From positions 1-10,168 of the forward strand of contig CAMFLJ010000120.1 in the NCBI GenBank assembly GCA_945957335.1: a stretch of DNA of 10,168 bases. The letters are read 5' to 3'. The notes under the pieces were generated by a model. It was not told the origin of the DNA, did no database searches, and saw only the letters and a list, made by a program, of their open reading frames with translations. How positions within the stretch are numbered: position 1 is the stretch's first letter; every line of letters starts with the position of its first letter. Source of the stretch: an uncultured Actinomycetes bacterium (GTDB taxonomy: Bacteria; Actinomycetota; Acidimicrobiia; Acidimicrobiales; Acidimicrobilacustridaceae). Below are positions 1 through 6,178 of the stretch, piece by piece. The translations under genes and the position numbers were made by a program.

Positions 1-957
1 GTCACCGAGCGCATCTCGCCGCTGCAAGTCTCGATCCACGCCACCGACCCCGAGGTGCGGGCCGACCTGCTGCGCAACCGCCGCGGAGCCACCAGCCTGC
101 GCTGGCTGCGCGCCCTGCTCGACCACGACATCGAGGTCCACGGCCAGATCGTGGTGTGCCCGGGCCGCAACGACGGCGCCGTCCTCGACGACACCCTCGC
201 CGGGGTCCTCGACCGCTTCCCCGAGCTGGCCAGCCTGTGCGTCGTGCCCCTCGGCATCAGCCGCTACAACACCGAGGCCGCCATGCGCCCCCACACCACG
301 GCCGAGGCCGCGGCGGTGGTGGCCGCGGTCGAGGACTGGCAGGACGTCTACCTCGCCACCCTCGGCCACCGCCTGGTGTTCGCGGCCGACGAGTACTACC
401 TGCTCGCCGAGCTGGCCTTCCCGGCGCCGGAGGCCTACGAGGGCTTCCCGATGCACGAGGACGGCGTCGGCATGGCCCGCACCTTCGAGCTCGAGTTCAC
501 CGGCGCCGTCGGCGAGGCCACCGGTGTGGCCACCGGCTTCTTCGCCTGGGTCGACGGTGCCCCGCCCGAGGGCTACCGGGCACCCCGCACGGGCGACCCT
601 GCGGGCAGCGTGCAGCTCCGGCCCCGCAAGGGGGCGCCGGTGGCCGTGCTCACCGGCACCTACGGCGCCCGCATCCTCGAGCCCCTCGTGGCCGGCCTCG
701 ACCGCGACGACGTGCGCGTGATCGCGGTCGAGAACGAGTTCTTCGGTGGCAACACCGGCGTGGCCGGCCTGCTCAACGGGCCCGACCTCACCCGCGTGCT
801 GGCCGAGCAGCCCACCGGCCACCGCTACCTGCTGCCCGACGTCTGTCTGTCGCAGGGACGCTTCCTCGACGGCACCACCCCCGACGACCTGCCCCGCCCC
901 GTGGAGGTCGTCCCCACCGATGGCATCGCCCTCCGGGCCGCCCTGGAGGAACGATGA
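1..957 (+). CDS. DUF512 / radical-SAM-type Fe-S protein, 3' part (5' end outside window)
   Basis: The reading frame is open from base 1, so the gene begins upstream; 318 codons are visible. The start of the visible part (LQVSIHATDPEVR, then HGQIVVCPGRNDG) matches the end of the radical-SAM-like barrel in DUF512 proteins. The later segment with LTGTYGARIL, ENEFFGGNTGVAGLLNG and GRFLDG matches the DUF512 domain that follows it. Full-length members usually carry an N-terminal PDZ-like domain and a CxxxCxxC cluster motif; both would lie upstream and cannot be checked here. The biochemical role of the family is not established. Its stop overlaps the der start as ATGA at 954-957, so the two genes are probably co-transcribed and translationally coupled. 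DUF512 genes beside der are also familiar from Firmicutes genomes. Family assignment is confident; function is unknown. Confidence 0.9.
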   Translation, partial: VTERISPLQVSIHATDPEVRADLLRNRRGATSLRWLRALLDHDIEVHGQIVVCPGRNDGAVLDDTLAGVLDRFPELASLCVVPLGISRYNTEAAMRPHTTAEAAAVVAAVEDWQDVYLATLGHRLVFAADEYYLLAELAFPAPEAYEGFPMHEDGVGMARTFELEFTGAVGEATGVATGFFAWVDGAPPEGYRAPRTGDPAGSVQLRPRKGAPVAVLTGTYGARILEPLVAGLDRDDVRVIAVENEFFGGNTGVAGLLNGPDLTRVLAEQPTGHRYLLPDVCLSQGRFLDGTTPDDLPRPVEVVPTDGIALRAALEER

Positions 958-2285
958 CCGCCGCACCCGACACCGAGCTGCCCGTCGTGGCGGTGGTGGG
1001 CCGCCCGAACGTGGGCAAGTCCACCCTGTTCAACCGCATCGTCGGTCGCCGCGAGGCCATCGTCGAGGAGAAGCCGGGCGTCACCCGCGACCGCAAGGAG
1101 GTCGTGGCCGAGTGGCAGGGCCGCGAGTTCCGCCTGGTCGACACCGGCGGCTGGATGCCGGGCGGCGACGCGCTCGACGCCAAGGTGTCGAAGCAGAGCG
1201 AGAAGGCCATCGCCGAGGCCGACGCCGTGCTCTTCGTCGTCGACGTCACCGTCGGCATCACCGAGGAGGACAGCCGGGTCGCACAGCTGCTCCGCAAGAA
1301 CGGCCGCCCGGTGCTGCTCGTCACCAACAAGGTCGACGACACCAACCGCGAGGCCGCCACCTGGGAGTTCGTCCGGCTGGGCCTGGGCGACCCGTTCCCG
1401 GTCAGCTCGCTGCACGGCCGCGGCACCGGGGACCTCCTCGACTCGCTCGTCGCCACCCTCCCGGCGGCACCCGAGGACGAGCCCGACGACGCGCCGGTCG
1501 AGCTCGACGAGGGCGACAAGATCTTCTCGGTGGCCATCGTGGGCCGCCCCAACGTGGGCAAGTCCACCCTCTTCAACCGCCTCATCGGCGACGACCGCTC
1601 GGTCGTGCACGACATGCCCGGCACCACCCGCGACGCCGTCGACACCGTGGTCGAGACCCCCGACGGCCCGGTGCGGTTCGTCGACACCGCGGGCATGCGC
1701 CGCCGCTCGAAGATCGACGAGGGCACCGAGTACTACTCGATGGTCCGCGCCCTCCAGGCCATCGACCGAGCCGACGTGGCCCTCCTCGTCATCGACACCA
1801 CCGTCGGCATCACCGCCCAGGACCAGCGCCTCGCCGAGCGGGTCGACGCCGCCGGCTGCCCGATCGTCGTGCTCCTCAACAAGTGGGAGATGCTCGACAG
1901 CGAGCAGCGCGACGAGGTCAAGTACCAGATGAGCCGGATGCTGCACTTCATCGGCGACTCGCCGGTGCTGCAGATCAGCGCCCTCAGCGGCAAGGGCGTG
2001 CACAAGCTGCTCCCGGCCCTGGCCGGCACCATCGACGACTACCACCGCCGGGTGCCCACCCGGAAGGTCAACCAGGTGATCCGGGCCGCCCAGAGCGCCC
2101 AGCCGGCGCCCCACGGCGCCCGCGTCCTCTACGCCACCCAGGGCGCGGTCGACCCGCCCACCTTCACCCTCTTCGCCAACAAGGAGCTGCCGCAGTCGTA
2201 CCTGCGGTACCTCGAGCGCTCGATCCGCGAGGCGTTCGACATGGGCTCGACGCCCATCAAGCTCCGGGTCCGCAAGCGCGACTGA
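954..2285 (+). CDS. der: Ribosome biogenesis GTPase Der (EngA)
   Basis: Der is a double-GTPase that assists late assembly of the 50S ribosomal subunit. The 443-residue product has the complete family layout. GTPase domain 1 shows GRPNVGKS (16-23), DTGG (63-66) and NKVD (125-128). An acidic linker lies near 172-188. GTPase domain 2 shows GRPNVGKS (197-204), DTAG (244-247), NKWE (309-312) and SALSG (342-346). A KH-like C-terminal domain runs from about 358 and ends PIKLRVRKRD. The ATG at 954 is chosen because GGAGG at 945-949 sits 4 bases upstream and because the protein then begins just before the first GTPase domain. The open frame extends further upstream, but that part is antisense-like low-complexity sequence overlapping DUF512. 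The start overlaps the DUF512 stop as ATGA. The gene is intact, with no missing key residue. Confidence 0.97.
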   Translation: MTAAPDTELPVVAVVGRPNVGKSTLFNRIVGRREAIVEEKPGVTRDRKEVVAEWQGREFRLVDTGGWMPGGDALDAKVSKQSEKAIAEADAVLFVVDVTVGITEEDSRVAQLLRKNGRPVLLVTNKVDDTNREAATWEFVRLGLGDPFPVSSLHGRGTGDLLDSLVATLPAAPEDEPDDAPVELDEGDKIFSVAIVGRPNVGKSTLFNRLIGDDRSVVHDMPGTTRDAVDTVVETPDGPVRFVDTAGMRRRSKIDEGTEYYSMVRALQAIDRADVALLVIDTTVGITAQDQRLAERVDAAGCPIVVLLNKWEMLDSEQRDEVKYQMSRMLHFIGDSPVLQISALSGKGVHKLLPALAGTIDDYHRRVPTRKVNQVIRAAQSAQPAPHGARVLYATQGAVDPPTFTLFANKELPQSYLRYLERSIREAFDMGSTPIKLRVRKRD

Positions 2286-2296
2286 TCCCGCCGACC

Positions 2297-2321
2297 GCCC
2301 ACCTCGTCAGGCGAGGTGGGC
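2297..2321. terminator. Perfect 10-bp hairpin between convergent der and thiamine-binding gene
   Basis: GCCCACCTCG (2297-2306) pairs perfectly with CGAGGTGGGC (2312-2321) around the 5-base loop TCAGG. It lies 11 bases after the der stop and also spans the end of the convergent minus-strand gene, whose stop codon (complement of 2307-2309) is in the loop. There is no T-run on either side, as is common for terminators in GC-rich actinobacteria. It could serve both strands. The structure is seen directly; termination is inferred. Confidence 0.7.
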
Positions 2322-2597
2322 CTCCACGGCCGCCACCTTCGCGGTGAGGCCGTCGGTGACGCCGGGCCGGTGGTCGATCTTGACCACCACGCTCACGCGC
2401 GGGGCCGACTCGGCCACCTTGTCGACGCACGCCTTGAGCAGGGCCATCACCTCGTCCCACTCGCCCTCGACGTTGGTGAACATGGCGTTGGTCTCGTTCG
2501 GCAGGCCGCTCTCGCGCACGAGGCGCACGGCGTCGGCCACCGACTCGCTCACCGAGTCACCGGTGCCGAGCGGGCTGATGGAGAAAGCAGCGATCAT
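2307..2597 (-). CDS. MTH1187/YkoF-family thiamine-binding protein
   Basis: This 96-residue protein begins MIAAFSISPLGTGDSVSES, continues through LPNETNAMFTNVEGEWDEVM and ends near VSVVVKIDHRPG. That pattern is typical of the MTH1187 (DUF77) family of about 95-100 residues, which has a ferredoxin-like fold. Relatives such as YkoF bind thiamine or pyrimidine precursors, and the name rests on that homology. No transporter or thiamine biosynthesis gene is visible nearby, so ligand and role stay open. The ATG at 2597 is chosen because the family normally starts with MI-x-A-F. The frame continues upstream only as antisense of the phosphatase gene. No clear Shine-Dalgarno precedes it; GACGAT lies 6 bases upstream and might be a weak promoter box for a leaderless start. 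It is divergent from the phosphatase at 2700 and convergent with der. Confidence 0.88.
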   Translation of the reverse strand: MIAAFSISPLGTGDSVSESVADAVRLVRESGLPNETNAMFTNVEGEWDEVMALLKACVDKVAESAPRVSVVVKIDHRPGVTDGLTAKVAAVEAHLA

Positions 2598-2686
2598 CGG
2601 CCCATCGTCGCGTGGTGCGGCCGTGTGGCGGGGCCCGGTGGCGGCGACGGGCCGGAAGTTCACACGGCTCTCACAGGGGGCAGGGC

Positions 2687-2692
2687 TACAGT
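2687..2692 (+). promoter_or_regulatory. Putative -10 box TACAGT, leaderless start of phosphatase gene
   Basis: TACAGT fits the actinobacterial TAnnnT -10 pattern. Exactly 7 bases (CCCGCGC) separate it from the ATG at 2700, so transcription would start at or next to the A of the start codon. No Shine-Dalgarno is placed at normal spacing; the G-rich run at 2676-2685 is about 14 bases away. A -35 box is unclear: TTCACA at 2659-2664 would give a 22-base spacer. Promoter function is inferred. Confidence 0.45.
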
Positions 2693-2699
2693 CCCGCGC

Positions 2700-3776
2700 A
2701 TGGACCAGCCCTGGTTGTTGGTGCTGGCCGTGGCGGCGGTCGCGGCGGCAGCGGTGTGGGCGCGCTCGGCGCGCTACCGCCGCCGGCAGCTGCGGCGCAC
2801 CGAGGCGGCCGCCACCGATCCCGACGCGATCGCCCTGGTCCGCTCCGACCTGCGCAAGGACACCCTCGCCGCGGCCATGTGGGGCCTGGTGGCCGTCACC
2901 GCCCTGGTGATGTCGTTCCGGGCCACCACCAACGCCACGGTCGTGCTCATGGTCCTCGTGATCCCCGCGGTGGTCTCCGTGGTGCTGGGCCGCAACTTCG
3001 TGGGTGAGGCCCGCCTCGCCCAGGCCCGGGCCGAGCTCGAGCGCCGGGCCCAGGAGGTGCTCGACCAGGAGGACCTGGCGCCGCGCCGCTGGGCGGCCCG
3101 CCTCGCCCCGGAGGACCTGCCCGACGTCACCGGCTTCGAGATCGGCCGGGTCTACCAGGCCGGCTCGGGCCTCATGGCCGGCGACTTCTACGACCTGGTG
3201 CGGCTGTCGCCGAGCCGCCTGGCCGCGGTGATCGGCGACGTGTCGGGGCACGGCATCGAGCCGGCCATCACCGCGTTCCAGGCCAAGTACCTGCTGCGGG
3301 TGTTCCTGCGCCAGTACCGCGATCCCGCCCAGGCGCTCGAGGAGCTCAACGTCCAGATGTCGGCGGTGGGCCGCCCCGAGGAGTTCATCAGCCTCTGCGT
3401 CGTGGTCTTCGACACGGCCGCCGGCACCCTGCGCCACGCCTCGGCGGGCCACCCGGCGGCGTGGCTGTGGCACGGCCGCGAGGTGCGCCCGCTGCGCGCC
3501 ACCGGGCCGGTGCTGATGATCGACCCGACGGCCGAGTACACGAGCCGGGAGCGTCCGCTCGAGTCCGGCGACCTCTGCCTGCTCTACACCGACGGCCTGT
3601 CGGAGGTCCGCGACGGCGGCCAGATGTTCGGAGAGGACCGCATCGCGTCGGCGGTGCGGCGTGATCCCGGCGTGTCCGCCGACGTACTGTGCAAGTCGCT
3701 GCTCGAAGCCGCCAGTGACTTCTCGAGCGGGCCCCTCCCTGATGACATCGCCATCCTCGCCATCCGCCGCGACTGA
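2700..3776 (+). CDS. Membrane-anchored PP2C-type (RsbU/SpoIIE-like) serine phosphatase
   Basis: The 358-residue product has one N-terminal hydrophobic helix (about 5-21), two more (about 57-73 and 79-97), a short helical linker (about 101-123), and a SpoIIE-type PP2C phosphatase domain from about 145 to the end. Metal-binding acids expected for the family are present: GDFYD (D162, D165), GDVSGHG (D180), YTDG (D298) and PDD (D348, D349), so the enzyme should be active. Relatives dephosphorylate STAS-domain anti-anti-sigma factors in partner-switching stress pathways. No anti-sigma kinase, STAS protein or sigma factor is in the window, so the target is unknown. There is no recognisable PAS, GAF or HAMP sensor; input would have to come through the membrane part. 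The ATG at 2700 is chosen because upstream codons are unlike protein and TACAGT lies 7 bases before it. The next gene follows after 47 bases. Confidence 0.9.
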   Translation: MDQPWLLVLAVAAVAAAAVWARSARYRRRQLRRTEAAATDPDAIALVRSDLRKDTLAAAMWGLVAVTALVMSFRATTNATVVLMVLVIPAVVSVVLGRNFVGEARLAQARAELERRAQEVLDQEDLAPRRWAARLAPEDLPDVTGFEIGRVYQAGSGLMAGDFYDLVRLSPSRLAAVIGDVSGHGIEPAITAFQAKYLLRVFLRQYRDPAQALEELNVQMSAVGRPEEFISLCVVVFDTAAGTLRHASAGHPAAWLWHGREVRPLRATGPVLMIDPTAEYTSRERPLESGDLCLLYTDGLSEVRDGGQMFGEDRIASAVRRDPGVSADVLCKSLLEAASDFSSGPLPDDIAILAIRRD

Positions 3777-3823
3777 GCCCACCCGACCCGGGCGCCACGT
3801 CGCCGCCGCCACCGGAGCACCCG

Positions 3824-4027
3824 TTGCCCTGGTGTGAGGACTGCGCCAAGTTCTGGAACCCGAACTCGCTGCCGCCCGACGGGACCTGCCCGAGCTGCGG
3901 CCGCATGATCGCCGAGCCGCCCGAGACCTCCCGGGTGCCGTGGCACTTCTGGATCCTCGTGGCCGCCGCCGCCCTCTACCTCGGGTGGCGCCTCGTGCAG
4001 GGCGTCGGATGGCTGTTCAACCACTGA
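3824..4027 (+). CDS. Zinc-ribbon, single-TM miniprotein (hypothetical)
   Basis: The 67-residue protein has two CxxC pairs (C4/C7 and C22/C25, the second as CPSCGR), which form a likely zinc ribbon. One transmembrane helix follows (about 40-60), then a short tail ending WLFNH. I do not recognise a named family; small zinc-ribbon plus TM proteins of this layout are common hypotheticals. The TTG start at 3824 is supported by GGAG at 3814-3817 (6-base spacing) and by the lack of any ATG or GTG upstream in frame before a stop. Starting there also keeps the first CxxC. It follows the phosphatase by 47 bases and overlaps the monooxygenase start by 19 bases, so it is probably in the same transcript. 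A membrane or adaptor role is possible but not shown. Confidence 0.75.
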   Translation: MPWCEDCAKFWNPNSLPPDGTCPSCGRMIAEPPETSRVPWHFWILVAAAALYLGWRLVQGVGWLFNH

Positions 4028-5520
4028 CGGGCGTGCTCGACGCCGTCGTGATCGGGGCCGGCTTCGGCGGCCTCGGGGCCGGGGTGGCGCTGCGGCGTGC
4101 CGGCATCGACGACTTCGTGATCCTCGAGGCGGCCGACGCCGTCGGTGGCACCTGGCGCGACAACACCTACCCGGGCTGCGCGTGCGACGTCCCGAGCCAC
4201 CTCTACTCGTTCTCGTTCGCCCAGAACCCGGGGTGGACCCGCAGCTACCCGGCCCAGCCCGAGATCGAGGCCTACCTCGAGCGCACCACCGACGAGCTCG
4301 GCCTGCGCCCCTGGATCCGCTTCGGGTGCGAGGTCGCCGAGCTGCGCTGGTCCGACGACGAGGCGCTGTGGCAGGTGGCCCTCACCGGGGGAGAGGTGCT
4401 GCGCGCCCGCTCGGTCGTCAGCGCCACCGGTGGCCTGAGCCGTCCCTCGATCCCCGACATCCCCGAGCTCGACACCTTCGCCGGCACCGTCTTCCACTCG
4501 GCCCGCTGGCGCCACGACCACGACCTCACCGGCGAGCGGGTGGGCGTGATCGGCACGGGGGCCTCGGCGATCCAGTTCGTGCCGGAGGTGGCGCCGATCG
4601 CGGCCCGCACCACCGTGTTCCAGCGGACGCCACCGTGGGTCCTGCCCCGTGACGACCGGCCCGCGCCGGCGTGGCGCCGGCGCCTCTACGCACGGGTGCC
4701 GGGCCTCCAGCGCCTCCATCGCTGGCGGGTCTACGCCCGCCAGGAGCTGCTGGCCCTGGCGTTCGTCGGCAGGGGCCGGGCCCGCGAGCGCGTGGCCGCC
4801 CGCATCGCCCAGGCCGGGCGCGAGCACATCGAGGCCCACATCGCCGACCCCGGGCTGCGCGACCTCCTCACGCCCGACTACGAGCCCGGTTGCAAGCGGC
4901 TGCTGATCGCCAACGACTGGTACCCCGCGCTGGCGCGCGACGACGTCGAGGTCGTGGCCGACCGCATCGCCGAGGTCGTGCCCGAGGGCGTGGTCACCGC
5001 CGACGGAACCCTGCACGAGCTCGACACGATCGTCCTCGGCACCGGGTTCACCGCCACCGACTTCCTCGCCCCGATGGCCGTCCACGGCGTCGACGGGGTC
5101 GAGCTGCGCCGCCACTGGCACACCGGAGCGGCCACCCACCTCGGCATCGCGGTGAGCGGCTTCCCCAACCTGTTCCTGCTGGTCGGGCCGGGCACGACCC
5201 TCGGCCACAACTCGATCGTGTTCATGATCGAGAGCCAGCTGCGCTGGGCGATCGCCGCCCTCGAGGAGAGCCGCCGGCTGGGCATCCCGCTCGAGCTGCG
5301 GCCCGAGGTCGAGCAGGCCGACTACGCCGAGATGCAGCGCCGGGCCGCCACCACGGTGTGGGCCACGGGCTGCGACAGCTGGTACCGCTCGGCCGACGGG
5401 CGCCTCGACACGGTGTGGCCGGGCACGTCGCTCGAGTACTGGTGGCGCACCCGGCGCTTCGATCCGGGCGTGCTGCGGCCGGTGGCGTCCCGATTCGGAG
5501 CGACGCCCGCCGCTCGCTAA
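4009..5520 (+). CDS. Flavin-containing (Baeyer-Villiger-type) monooxygenase
   Basis: A 503-residue class B flavoprotein monooxygenase, expected to use FAD, NADPH and O2 to oxygenate ketones or other small molecules; the substrate cannot be read from sequence. FAD-binding GxGxxG is G16-A-G18-F-G-G21, with E40 ending the second strand. GGTWRDNTYPGCACDVPSH (46-64) is typical of the family. The fingerprint FxGxxxHxxxW is F157, G159, H163, W167; the usual following P/D is R168, with D170 two residues later. The NADPH motif GTGASA is 182-187, and a late GTGFTATDF motif is present. The ATG at 4009 is preferred (AGGG at 3999-4002, 6-base spacing), although it overlaps the preceding gene by 19 bases. 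A GTG at 4033 would avoid the overlap but lacks a good ribosome site. The gene ends 13 bases before tRNA-Pro. Confidence 0.9.
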   Translation: MAVQPLTGVLDAVVIGAGFGGLGAGVALRRAGIDDFVILEAADAVGGTWRDNTYPGCACDVPSHLYSFSFAQNPGWTRSYPAQPEIEAYLERTTDELGLRPWIRFGCEVAELRWSDDEALWQVALTGGEVLRARSVVSATGGLSRPSIPDIPELDTFAGTVFHSARWRHDHDLTGERVGVIGTGASAIQFVPEVAPIAARTTVFQRTPPWVLPRDDRPAPAWRRRLYARVPGLQRLHRWRVYARQELLALAFVGRGRARERVAARIAQAGREHIEAHIADPGLRDLLTPDYEPGCKRLLIANDWYPALARDDVEVVADRIAEVVPEGVVTADGTLHELDTIVLGTGFTATDFLAPMAVHGVDGVELRRHWHTGAATHLGIAVSGFPNLFLLVGPGTTLGHNSIVFMIESQLRWAIAALEESRRLGIPLELRPEVEQADYAEMQRRAATTVWATGCDSWYRSADGRLDTVWPGTSLEYWWRTRRFDPGVLRPVASRFGATPAAR

Positions 5521-5523
5521 GGT
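5494..5523 (+). promoter_or_regulatory. Putative tRNA-Pro promoter overlapping the monooxygenase stop codon
   Basis: TAAGGT (5518-5523) fits the TAnnnT -10 pattern, and its first three bases are the TAA stop of the monooxygenase. TTCGGA (5494-5499) could be a -35 box with an 18-base spacer. Initiation about 7 bases after the -10 would begin near 5530, only about 4 bases before the mature tRNA 5' end. This is inferred from pattern only. Confidence 0.4.
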
Positions 5524-5533
5524 GGCACCTCCA

Positions 5534-5611
5534 CGGGCTGTGGCGCAGCTTGGTTAGCGCGTCGGTCTGGGGGACCGAAGGTCGTGGGTTCGAATCCCGC
5601 CAGCCCGACCA
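5534..5611 (+). tRNA. tRNA-Pro (anticodon GGG), CCA encoded
   Basis: A full cloverleaf can be drawn. The acceptor stem CGGGCTG (5534-5540) pairs with CAGCCCG (5601-5607). The D stem is GCGC/GCGC. The anticodon stem TCGGT/ACCGA (5562-5566/5574-5578) encloses loop CTGGGGG. The T stem GTGGG/CCCGC (5584-5588/5596-5600) encloses loop TTCGAAT. Anticodon position 34-36 is GGG (5569-5571), reading CCC and CCU proline codons. The discriminator is A5608 and CCA is encoded at 5609-5611. The C1-G72 first pair is typical of bacterial tRNA-Pro. It lies 13 bases after the monooxygenase stop and is followed by a hairpin terminator. No duplicate of its 3' end is visible in the window, so there is no sign of an integrated element here. 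Confidence 0.97.
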
Positions 5612-5625
5612 GAACACCCTGCTCA

Positions 5626-5650
5626 GAGGCCCCGCCCGGTGCGGGGCCTC
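5626..5650 (+). terminator. Hairpin terminator after tRNA-Pro
   Basis: GAGGCCCCGC (5626-5635) pairs perfectly with GCGGGGCCTC (5641-5650) around the loop CCGGT. It starts 14 bases after the tRNA CCA. There is no T-run, as expected in GC-rich DNA. A 10-bp stem with mostly G-C pairs directly after a tRNA is good evidence for a terminator or 3'-processing boundary. Confidence 0.8.
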
Positions 5651-5725
5651 GGCGCGTCCGCCCGCCGAGCGGACACCCCATCCACGCGGGGCCCCCGGGA
5701 CCTATGGCCCCTGTCGCATGCCACC

Positions 5726-5742
5726 CCACGGCCGTACCGTGG
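5726..5742 (+). promoter_or_regulatory. Putative promoter with overlapping inverted repeat upstream of 5771 gene
   Basis: CCACGG (5726-5731) and CCGTGG (5737-5742) are a perfect 6-bp inverted repeat with 5 bases between. The right arm overlaps TACCGT (5735-5740), a TAnnnT -10 candidate for the gene at 5771. A repressor binding here would block the -10 box. No convincing -35 is seen. Otherwise the stretch 5651-5770 shows only GC-rich sequence. Confidence 0.3.
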
Positions 5743-5770
5743 CTTAGGGCTAAATGGAAGTGGGCGAGCC

Positions 5771-6178
5771 GTGGGCGAGATCGAGATCCGGCTCCATGCC
5801 ATCGAGGTGGACCCTCGCGTGGGCACGTTGGTCACGCTGGCCGTCGTGCGCGACGGCCAGCTGCTCGGCACCCACGGCGCGGTGGTCGACCCGATCCGCC
5901 TGGCGGCCTTCACCGACATCGGCCGCAACGACTACCTGAACGCGGCGACGCGGGCGCTGGCCGACATCGTGGCCGAGCTCGTGGTCGCCGGGGCCTGGGC
6001 GCCGGTCGACGCCCGTGGGCCCCGACGACGTGTGCTGCGCGGCGGGCAGATCGAGGACCACCTGGCCTACGAGGCCTTCACGGCCCGCTACCAGCCCGGG
6101 GAGGTCGTCACGACGGTCGAGCTCGACGACCCGCCCGGCGTGCGGCTCACCGCGAGGCGGGCTGCAGCCTTCGGGTGA
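5771..6178 (+). CDS. Hypothetical protein, 135 residues
   Basis: I do not recognise a family. The protein is soluble, with no signal peptide, membrane helix or cysteine motif. It begins with alternating strand-like sequence (GEIEIRLHAIEVDPRVG, LVTLAVVRDGQLLG), has a helical middle (YLNAATRALADIVAELVVAG) and a basic segment (PRRRVLRGG), then ends with strand-like EVVTTVELDD. The GTG start at 5771 is chosen because the earlier part of the open frame reads as low-quality arginine/proline-rich sequence through the tRNA terminator. GGAAG at 5756-5760 lies 10 bases upstream, and strand-like protein sequence starts here. Its 3' end overlaps the minus-strand gene 6147-6389 by 32 bases. GGTGAC/GTCACC (6174-6179/6187-6192) could form a weak hairpin at the end. 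It is probably real, but function is unknown. Confidence 0.65.
   Translation: MGEIEIRLHAIEVDPRVGTLVTLAVVRDGQLLGTHGAVVDPIRLAAFTDIGRNDYLNAATRALADIVAELVVAGAWAPVDARGPRRRVLRGGQIEDHLAYEAFTARYQPGEVVTTVELDDPPGVRLTARRAAAFG

Noticed and set aside
156..953. In-frame upstream extension of der
   Set aside because: Arg/Pro-rich out-of-frame reading of DUF512; der homologues begin at the 954 start.
825..2114. 429-residue open frame on the minus strand opposite der
   Set aside because: Antisense of a confidently assigned der gene; composition is that of a shadow frame.
2598..3812. Upstream extension of the minus-strand thiamine-binding gene (to 501 residues)
   Set aside because: The extension is antisense to the phosphatase and low in protein-like character; the family length is about 96 residues starting at 2597.
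5534..5770. tRNA-Pro as an integration site of a mobile element
   Set aside because: No second copy of the tRNA 3' end, no integrase and no composition change in the flanking sequence.
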